From Eubacterium sp. CAG:251 (GTDB taxonomy: Bacteria > Bacillota > Clostridia > Oscillospirales > Acutalibacteraceae), in assembly GCA_000436835.1 (NCBI GenBank), contig FR889161.1, positions 1-51,881 on the forward strand: a DNA stretch of 51,881 bases. Direction: 5' to 3'. Shown here one piece after another: positions 17,171-26,200 of the stretch. The translations under genes were made by a program, and so were the position numbers. How positions within the stretch are numbered: the stretch's first letter is position 1; each line of letters begins with the position of its first letter. Below the pieces are notes generated by a model. It saw only the letters and a list, made by a program, of their open reading frames with translations, searched no databases and had not been told where the DNA came from.

Positions 17171-18137
17171 TGTAACGACAATAATTTTAACTGTTGCGTT
17201 TGCTCTGTTTGCATTTGTTTTCGCTTTTCTTATTTCTTCGCTTGTTTCTAAAGATAAAATCGCATCTGACAAGCGACTTGAAGAGCTTAAGAAAAACGAG
17301 GGAGACAGCGAAAATTATTCCCTTGCAAAGCACGAAAGCAGAATGAAAAAAAGAAACAGGGAAAAGAAAAAGCAGGGTGGATTTTTTGAAAAATTCGGAA
17401 GTGCGCTTTATGTTGAGCTTCAAAGAGCCGATATGAAAATGCGACCTGAGGAATTTTTAACCATTTGGCTTTTGGTAACTGTTGTTCCGGCGTCGCTTAT
17501 TGTTTTGTTTTTGCAAAACTCCGTTATTGCGCTTGCGGTTTTAATTGTTTGCCTTTTAGTTCCTATGCTTTTAATCAAAATGAAGCAAAAGAAAAGGGTT
17601 AAGAAATTTGAATCACAGCTTAGTGACGCACTTATTATTGCTTGCTCTTGCTTGAAATCCGGTCTTAGTTTTACTCAGGCTATGGAAACTATCGCTAAAG
17701 ATATGGATGACCCTATCAGCGGCGAATTTGCTTTGGTAATTAAGGAAATGAGTATGGGCGCTTCAATGGAAGAAGCTCTTGATAAGCTTAATACAAGAAT
17801 TAAGAGTAAGCATTTGGCTCTTATGGTTTCCGCTGTTTTGGTGCAAAGGCAGACGGGCGGTAATCTCTCCCAAATTCTTGAAAATATTTCAAACACAATT
17901 AAGGAACGTATGAAACTTCAGCAGGAACTTAAATCCGCCACCGCTTCGGGTAAAATGTCCGGTACGGTTGTAGGTATGATGCCGATTGCTATTTTGCTTA
18001 TGTTCTTTGTTGTAAACAAAGATTTTGTTATGCCGCTTTTTACGGAAAATTTAGGACGAATTTTCTTAGGCGTTGCAGCAGGTCTTGAAGTTACTTGTTT
18101 CTTGATTATTAAAAAAATTACTACCATCAAAATGTAA
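17151..18137 (+). CDS. tadB: TadB inner platform protein
   Basis: A 328-residue polytopic membrane protein of the GspF/TadB family. Hydrophobic segments lie at about 5-28, 100-145, 270-290 and 300-320, with the cytoplasmic GspF domain between (including CSCLKSGLSFTQAMETIAKD). With TadC it forms the membrane platform on which TadA acts. It overlaps the tadA end by 20 bases, with GAGTGGGTG as ribosome site. Confidence 0.9.
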   Translation: MTGLSINVTTIILTVAFALFAFVFAFLISSLVSKDKIASDKRLEELKKNEGDSENYSLAKHESRMKKRNREKKKQGGFFEKFGSALYVELQRADMKMRPEEFLTIWLLVTVVPASLIVLFLQNSVIALAVLIVCLLVPMLLIKMKQKKRVKKFESQLSDALIIACSCLKSGLSFTQAMETIAKDMDDPISGEFALVIKEMSMGASMEEALDKLNTRIKSKHLALMVSAVLVQRQTGGNLSQILENISNTIKERMKLQQELKSATASGKMSGTVVGMMPIAILLMFFVVNKDFVMPLFTENLGRIFLGVAAGLEVTCFLIIKKITTIKM

Positions 18138-18149
18138 GGAAGTGTCAGT

Positions 18150-19085
18150 ATGCTACCATTTATAGTTATTTCCTACGCTTGTTTTGCACTCGTTATTGTT
18201 GTATTAATTATGGGCAAAAAGGGAAGCGAGGAGGATAAAAATCTTCGCCGAATGAAAACAATCGGTAAAGACGTTGTAAAAGCGGATTATAAAAATGTAG
18301 ATACCTCGTTTTATGAGAGAAACATTAAGCCGTTTCTTGACAAAATGAATAAAAAGGGCGATGAAAATCAAAGCAAGAATGCAAGGGCTAAGGCTCAAAA
18401 TGAATTGATTGCCAAAAAGCTTCGTCAGGCAGGCTTGCATATTTCCGTTTCTAACTTTAAATTTTTCAAAATGGCATTTATGATATTGACAATAATTATA
18501 TTCATGGGCGTTTCGCTTTTGCTTATTAATGTAACTCAATTTTTCTATTTGCCAATGCTTTTTGGTATGATTATTGCACTTCTCGGCCCTAATCTTTTCC
18601 TTAACAGCAAGGTTAAATCTCATCAGGGTGCAATCAAAGCACAACTTGCAGATACGCTTGATTTAATGAGCGTTTGTATGGAGGCAGGTCTTAGCTTTGA
18701 CGCTTCCCTTGTTAAAATCAGCGAACGTATGGAAGGTCCGCTGATTGATGAGCTTATAACAGTATTCAAGCAAATTCAGCTTGGCAGAAACAGAAATGAA
18801 GCGCTTAAAAGCCTTGCGGATTCTTGCGAGGTTGAGGAGTTGAAAACTTTTATTTCTGCTGTTATTCAGGCAAACCAGCTCGGTATTCCTATTACTAACG
18901 TTCTTCAGGCTCAATCCGAACAGCTTAGAGTTAATAAGCGTGAGGAAATCAAGACTGTTGCCGCAAAGGTACCTACAAAAATGACTATTCCTACGGTTCT
19001 TCTTATTCTTCCTGCTATTATTTGTATAGTTATGGGACCTGTTATTATTCAAGTTAAAGACTCTATGGGAGGAATATCGTTTTAA
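18150..19085 (+). CDS. tadC: TadC inner platform protein
   Basis: A 311-residue GspF-family membrane protein that partners TadB. It has an N-terminal membrane helix, a pair of helices near 105-150, a cytoplasmic GspF domain (DLMSVCMEAGLSFDASLVKI) and a C-terminal helix. It begins 13 bases after tadB with AAGGAAG upstream, and ends three bases before the DUF192 gene. Confidence 0.9.
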   Translation: MLPFIVISYACFALVIVVLIMGKKGSEEDKNLRRMKTIGKDVVKADYKNVDTSFYERNIKPFLDKMNKKGDENQSKNARAKAQNELIAKKLRQAGLHISVSNFKFFKMAFMILTIIIFMGVSLLLINVTQFFYLPMLFGMIIALLGPNLFLNSKVKSHQGAIKAQLADTLDLMSVCMEAGLSFDASLVKISERMEGPLIDELITVFKQIQLGRNRNEALKSLADSCEVEELKTFISAVIQANQLGIPITNVLQAQSEQLRVNKREEIKTVAAKVPTKMTIPTVLLILPAIICIVMGPVIIQVKDSMGGISF

Positions 19086-19087
19086 TA

Positions 19088-19432
19088 ATGGCACTTTTAA
19101 AGGTATATAAAAACGGTAAGCTTCTGCTTGACGAGTGTGAAAATGCAAATCATTTTTTTACTCGTTTTATGGGGCTGATGTATAGAAGGAGTATGGAGGA
19201 AAACCATTGCCTTTTACTTACTCCTTGTAATGAAATACATACTTTTGGTATGAAATTTGATATTGATACAATTGCTCTTTCTAAGGATAATGAAATATTA
19301 TTTATTGACAGAGCCGTACCGCCTAAAAAGGTACGCAAAAAAGTTAAAGATGCTTATAAAGTTTTAGAATTATGCTCCGGCACAGCTGATAAATTAGGTC
19401 TTGATGTGGGCGATGTTCTTGACTTTAAATAA
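19088..19432 (+). CDS. DUF192 family protein in the Tad operon
   Basis: A 114-residue protein of the DUF192 family. Marks are RFMGLMYRRSM, LLLTPCNEIHTFGMKFDID and the ending Gly-Leu-Asp-Val-Gly-Asp-Val-Leu. Function is not established. Many family members carry signal peptides, but this one does not, so it is probably cytoplasmic. It begins two bases after tadC stops, so it is almost certainly co-translated with the pilus platform. A role in pilin handling or assembly is inference from position only. Confidence 0.85.
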   Translation: MALLKVYKNGKLLLDECENANHFFTRFMGLMYRRSMEENHCLLLTPCNEIHTFGMKFDIDTIALSKDNEILFIDRAVPPKKVRKKVKDAYKVLELCSGTADKLGLDVGDVLDFK

Positions 19433-19440
19433 CGGATATA

Positions 19441-19480
19441 ATTCCAATGTACTTGCAAAAATGTAATTGTGCATTGGAAT
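19441..19480. repeat. Inverted repeat between the DUF192 and DivIVA-like genes
   Basis: ATTCCAATG at 19441-19449 pairs with CATTGGAAT at 19472-19480. Three more pairs inside, one of them G-U, leave a 16-base loop. No T run follows, so it is not a classical terminator. It may be an RNA processing or stabilising structure or an operator. Confidence 0.45.
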
Positions 19481-19523
19481 ATAGTTCGTTAAATATATAT
19501 TTTGGCAAATGGAGAATCAATTT

Positions 19524-20180
19524 ATGGCTAATAACGATGTAGTAGACAGAAACAAAATACTCGGCTCGGCAACTCAGGATTACGGTTTTGATAAGGTGCT
19601 TCGTGGTTATGATATCAAGCAGGTTAATGAATATATCTCAAATCTGCTTGCAACTAATAAAAACGCAGGGGAACTTTTTGACCAACGTTATGAGGAATTA
19701 AAAAATACAAAGCAAATGCTTGAATATGAACTTTCTCAATCAAAGGGTCAGGTGGAAAAACTCACAAAGCTTCTTGAGGATATACGTGTACAGCGAGATA
19801 CTTTACAGGCACAAGAGGGCAGTAAAGGTCAAAACCTTGACACCGCTCAAATTGAGGAATATCAGTCAAAAATAGATTCTCTTATCTCAAAAAATCGCCT
19901 TTTAGGTGAAGAAAACAAAAAACTTGAGGATAAAAACAGAGATTTGCAGCGTGATGTTGCTCATCTTACAAAAAAAGTTGATAAAAACAGAACGGAAATT
20001 AAATCGTTAAGAGAAGAAGTTGAGTCAGGAGTGACTAATGAAACCGACAAAAAATATACCGAAATTGCACGTATTTATGAAAGTGCGATTGATAAAGCAG
20101 AGGATTTAATTTATCGTTTGCAAACTGAACTTTCGCTTGCCCACTCTAAGGTTGAAGATGTCGGCGAAAATGAAGAATAA
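19524..20180 (+). CDS. DivIVA-like coiled-coil protein
   Basis: A 218-residue cytoplasmic protein. Residues 18-45 hold a DivIVA/GpsB-type membrane-targeting motif, FDKVLRGYDIKQVNEYISNL. Most of the rest (about 50-205) is charged heptad-rich coiled coil. The start was moved to the ATG at 19524 because GGAGA lies eight bases upstream of it; an ATG at 19509 overlaps that site. DivIVA proteins gather at curved membrane, i.e. poles and septa, and recruit partners. Between tadC and the giant TadG-like gene, it may position the pilus machine. That role is inferred. Confidence 0.8.
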   Translation: MANNDVVDRNKILGSATQDYGFDKVLRGYDIKQVNEYISNLLATNKNAGELFDQRYEELKNTKQMLEYELSQSKGQVEKLTKLLEDIRVQRDTLQAQEGSKGQNLDTAQIEEYQSKIDSLISKNRLLGEENKKLEDKNRDLQRDVAHLTKKVDKNRTEIKSLREEVESGVTNETDKKYTEIARIYESAIDKAEDLIYRLQTELSLAHSKVEDVGENEE

Positions 20181-20223
20181 TATATAACTTTTTTCAGTTA
20201 TTTGCAGAAAGGGTGTGAGTGTC

Positions 20224-23200
20224 TTGAAACCTAATAATCAAAAGTCTAAGCGCAATAATGAGCAGGGTGCGGTTATGTTCGTTTCCGTATTTGCGGTTAC
20301 CATATTTATTTTGCTTGCCGCTATGATTATGGATTTCGGATTATTCTATTATAAACAGGCACGCTTGCAAAATGCCGGCGATGCTGCTGCTACTGCTGTT
20401 GCGGCTTCTATCGATGCTACCGATAAAGACTTAAACGCAATTGCAAAGCAATACCTTAAGAAAAACGGTGTTGATTACAGTGATGACGATATGACAATCA
20501 ATATCCAAAAGAAGGGTATGCTTGATGAAGCAACGGCAAATGATGACGACTATATTACTACGGGATATATCAAAATGACCGTTAAAATAAAAACAGGTAC
20601 GCTTTTTGGTCCCATTTTAGATATTGACTCGTTAATGCTTCATTCTACTTCTTTTGTTAAGGTAAGTGCTAATTATTCTAACGGTATGCCGAGAGCGCTG
20701 AATTATACCCTTTTTGCAGGCTCAACAGAAGGCACCGCTGAAAATCCGGCTATTAAAATTAACGGCAGAACAGGAACCGCAGCCAATATAATAGTAAGCG
20801 GATTTGAAACTATGCTTAATAAGCTCAACGAAAAGCTGTTCCAACCTCTTAAAGGCTTTTTCGGCGGCACACCTAATTATACAGACCTTGTTCACATTAA
20901 CCTGTCAGAAGCAATTACCAACGGTGATATTCATTCTAATTCTAATATGAACATAGGTGTTCAGGTTGTAAACGCTTCACGTGTTAAAGACGGCAATTTG
21001 CAGGACGTTAAGACTGACAAAGACGGTAAACCTATTCTTGCAAGAGATGAAAACGGTAATATCATTTATCAAAAAGACAAGGACGGTAATTTTATTTACA
21101 GGACTAAAACTGATGCCGACGGCAATCCTGTTCCTGAAAGAGATAAAAACGGTAATATCGTTTATTCAGATACACCTGCAACTGATGATAACGGCAACCC
21201 GGTATATAAGGTTGACGAAAACGGAAACTATATCCCTAAAAAAGATGCCGACGGCAATGTGCTTAAGGATGAAAATGGACATATTATTTATGAGCAGGAA
21301 TATGAGCCTAAGTACGTGAAGGAAAAGGTGCCTGTATATGTTTATGAAAACTATACTCAAAGCACAAGCGATGAAAATTCTGCTAACGATTACGGTCAGG
21401 TTACATATACCGCTGTAAAGAATATTAACTTTACAAACACAAGCTGGAATCCTGACAGCGTTCATCTTTATGTTCAAAACCAGCAAAAAATTGAAGCTAC
21501 TCAAACTGCTCTTGCTATTCTCAATATGATTGATTACAGCAGAGTCAGAAGTCTTGATTCTCTTAAAAACGAGTATGAATCCACTGCCGAAGATTTCTTT
21601 GAAGCAAAGGGCAGTGTTATTACAGAAGCGCAAAAGTCTAAAATTTTGGCGCAAAAGGAAAATCTTGTATTAAACGGTAATACAATTACTTTGGCAAATC
21701 AAGAATCAATTGTTTATGACATAAACAGAAATGATTCAAGAGCCATGCTTGAAAAAGCGTATGAGGACAGTCATACCTCTTCAAGTTCAACCGAAGTAGA
21801 CGGTATTACTATTGAAAAGAGCAAGCTTTTTGACCAAATAAGCAACGGTGAGGATAGGCTTTATACTGACGATACAAGAACAACACTCCTTTTCCAGAAT
21901 GTTGCCGATACGCTTGACCGTGGCGGTGCAGGCTATCAAATTGAAGTAGGCAAGGGAGAAAATAAGTATACTGTTGTTGTTACGGGCGATAAAGTAAACC
22001 GTGACTATGCAAAAACACGAAGCGATACAGTAGGCTCCGATTACGACAGCAACGCTACGGCTATAGGCGCAAAATATGCAATGTATAAAACGTTCCAGCA
22101 GCGCCTTGGCGATAACGGATTTATCACTACCCCGAATTTGAAACCGTACTTTATCCGTATGACGAATAAGTCTGTTGCAAATTCACTTAAAAAGAGGGGA
22201 GATTATACCTCAACTGCGGCAAAGGTAACAGTAAGAAAGGCTGTTGCAGACCTCGGCGACCAGCTTCAGGATATTCTTGACAAAACAAGCTATGACGATA
22301 AGACATATTCCGATTTCAGCGACGTAGTTAAAAAAGATACTTCTCCTTTCTTTACTCAAAATATGGCTTCAAAGAGCAGCGGTCTTACTAAGCTTGAAGG
22401 CGACGCTCACACTAAGTTTAACAGTTATTCGTTATATAATTCAAATGACGTACTTAAAACTCCGAGTGAGTTTGTTGATGAATATAAAAAGTCATATAAG
22501 TTTGCAGACGTTGCAAATAAGAACTATTATGATAAAGAAATCAGCGGTAAATATGCCGACGACGGTGTTCAGGCTAAGAAAAAAACAATTGAGGAAAAAG
22601 ATATTTCTGTTTCGGAAAAATATAACAGTGTTAAGGATGATGCAACTTATAAACGTCTTTCATCTCAATATCTTCCTAATAAAAAGGATGTATTCCTCGG
22701 CGACAGCAACGATTATACAAAGCGACATGAATTTAACGATTATGTAGATTCAGCATACAGCGTTAAGCCTGATATGGAAACGGCAACTGCTCTTACTAAG
22801 CCGAATTCTTTCAATATTAACGATTATATGCCGACGATTGATTATGATAATCATACCGTTACGGCAAACGGCGGAATTACTTTCGGTAACGGCTCGTCAA
22901 AGCTTGATGACTTCAATGTAACAAGCAGCAGTAATGAACAGTATTTAGTTGACGGAAAAAAGAATTATTGGCTTACAAACGGATTAAAAAGGTCCGGTTG
23001 GGTGCGTGTATCAGGCAGAACCGGCGGCTACGGCGTAGTTGTAGGTGATGTAGTTGTAAAAAATAATATTGATGTCGGCGGTTATACTACCGGCAGTTAC
23101 AGCGAATGTACCTTTGTTGTTGATGGTGATCTTACTTTAACCGGTGAACTTCAGATGCGTAAAAACAGCGTTGTAATTGTTACAGGTAATCTTACTTGTG

Positions 23201-26200
23201 GCAAGCTGTTTATGAAAGACGGAGCTCGCCTTTATGTTAAGGGCAAAATTACCGCAAACGATATGAGCTATGACGGCGACTCCAACCAAAAGATTTATTG
23301 CGGCGGAAATGCTATAATTCCTCATAATCTTGATTCTTCAAGAGAATTTAAGATAGGCGGTAATCTTGAGGCTCACGAGCTGTCCCTTACTTATACAAAC
23401 TATTATTTCGGCGGAAGCGTTAAATGTACTAAGTTCAATGCCGAAAATAACGATATGAATCTTATTGTTGATTCATTTGAATGTTCAGGCACAACTACTC
23501 TTAATAACAGAACTTCGCTTACAGTAAACGGCAATGCAAAAACAGGCACCATTAATATGTATAATGACAGTGTTATATCTGTTTGCGGCAGTATGAATTC
23601 CACGAATGAGCAAAACCTTTTTCAAAGTTCAAAAATCATAGTAAACGGTGTTGCTCTTCTCGGTACACTCAATCTTCATGGCGATTCAAAGCTTTATGCA
23701 ACTGGTGGCGCTGAATTTGCAGGCAGAATTAATGCTTACGATAATTCAATTGTTAATGTTGACAATGCTATTATGTGTAACGATTTGGTTTGGCTTGAGG
23801 GCCATGCCAAGGTTTATGCCAATGCATCGTTTACCGCAAAGGGGCTTAGAGCTACGTCCAATAATATCATTCAGGCAAACGGTATTACATTTACTCAGAC
23901 TGATGATAAAGTAAATCAATTCGGCGTTCATTGCCGTCTTGAAAGCTGGGGCGATATTATATTTAACTGCTATGTTTGTGTGGAAAGAGACGGCTTCCTT
24001 GTAGCAAAAGGCTATATTAAAGCCAATGGTATTTTTAAAGACGGTAAGGGCAATAACGGCCAAACCGGTTTTGACATTGAAGGTGTTGTATATAGTTGCT
24101 CAGATGTAATTACTGCATATCCGTTAAAAATTAATTCGGGTAAGCTTTATTGCACAGGAAATGTTGAGGCTGCCACAACAAAATTGAGCAGTTTTAATGA
24201 GGCAGTTCAGGTTAAGGGTACGAGCGAATTGTATGTAACGGGTGTTGTTACAAGCACAATTGGCAGAAGGTTTAAGCTTTATTCCGATAATGGCGGTCAA
24301 GGCTCAACCGTAAGCATTTTTGGCGCAAACGGTACGACTAAAGACGGTTATATAAATGCTCTTTCCTCAAAAATTGACGAATTTACCAACGAACAGCCTA
24401 ATTCACGTGTTTATTTAGGTGACGGTACGTTTGCTCAAACAACTACCAATTCATATTTGAGCTTTTCAAAACAATTTATTAATGCAGGTTCACTTTATCT
24501 TTACGGCTCATTGAGCATTAGTAATAATTTTGTCGGCAATAACGGCGGTTTAACACTTGTAGGCGGTAATATGACTATGTCTTACGGTGCAATTAACCTG
24601 TCTGATTCCCATACTTTAATCGTTTTGGGATATCTTTCATCTAACAGCACAATTAGTGTTAATTCTGCTTCAAAGCTGTATGTTGCAAATCATCTTACTA
24701 CAAACGGCTTAGGCGGTGCATCTGTTACATTGAATGACAATTCATATATGATTGTCGGCGACGGTTCGCAAAATTCCTGCAACAGCATCAGTATTAACAG
24801 CGGCTCTAAATTCTGGTCTCTTGCCCCGGTATGGACAACTAATGTTGTTAATGTTGAAAGTACAGATGCAAACAATTTGAGCGAATTTTTCTCAAACGGC
24901 AAGCATACCATCGGCCAGGTTGATGGAAACACAGCATTAAATAAGACTATTAATATCACAATAAATGGCTTATATGTCGCAAACAATACGGGAGATAAGG
25001 TTTTAAATTCGCTTCATATTAAGAAATTCGGTCACATAACTCATAACGGTAATCTTACTGTTTTATCATCTCTTAAGGTTGATGACGGCGGTTATCTGTT
25101 TGTTAAAGGTGTTACTGAATTGGGAAGTGACTCTTACCTTATTAGCATAAGTGCGGCTAAGATTTCAAACGGCGGTAAGATGTATCTTATGGGCGGTCTT
25201 GATATCGTCAACAGCGCCGGCTCGGAGAACGACCCTGAAATAGCTTTCACGAGTGATAATGCCGATACATTTATTGCGGCTAATGCTTCAAAATCACTTA
25301 CATTAAAAGGTGCTCTTCATACAAGAGGTATTGTTAATATTGAAAACAGCATTACTATCAAAGGTAACAACAAACTTGACGGTATGCCTAACAGAGGTGT
25401 ATCGCTTTCGGTTATTTCAGGCTCGGCTAATATAAGCGGAAGCGTCACCTTGCCGGACGGCAATGCTTTGTTTGTAAAATCAGGCTCGCTTGGTATCGGC
25501 GGAGATGTTAATATGGCGAGCGTTGTTTATAACTACGGCAAGCTTTATATTCTCGGAAATCTTAATGTTGATTGGAACAAAACTAAATATATTTCAGACC
25601 GTGACGGCGAAGACAATGATATGAGAACGGGTTATTCGCTTAAAAATGGTCAAACAATCGGTACTGTTGACGCTTATCTTTATATCGGTGGAACAAACGA
25701 CCTTAAATTTTACGGTTATGTTCAAAACTTCGGAGAAATTTACTCTAATGCCGGTATGAGAGTAAGAGGCTGGTGCGATATGCCCGGCAGCGCAATTATG
25801 TGTGACACAGCATTTATCAACTTCAAGAATGCTAAGGCGCATTTCGGCGGTACAGTTGACCTTAATTCAAATGCATTTTATAACGGTGAAAATTCTGTAT
25901 TTGATTGCGGCGGTGATTATACCTACGGTATCGTTACAATCAATCTTGGCTCATTTGCGGCTGCCGGAAATGTTGAAATGAATAAGATTAACGTTGATCA
26001 AAATACAGTTAACAGCCCAAAATGGAGAAACAGCAAGTCGATGTCATTTATGAACGGCTTTGAAAAGATTGACGGTGCTGAGTATAAAAACGCTACCGTT
26101 TATGTAGGCGGAGACTTAAAACTCGGCTCTAGTAAGTTGGCAGGTAATGCAGGCTCGTATTTCACAATGGGCAAGACTTATATCGGCGGCGATTTGCTTG

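Noticed and set aside
18663..19148. A 161-codon minus-strand frame across tadC and the DUF192 gene
   Set aside because: It is antisense to two well supported genes.
20215..20217. GTG as the start of the giant gene
   Set aside because: It is one base from AAAGGG, too close; TTG at 20224 has better spacing. The difference is only three residues.
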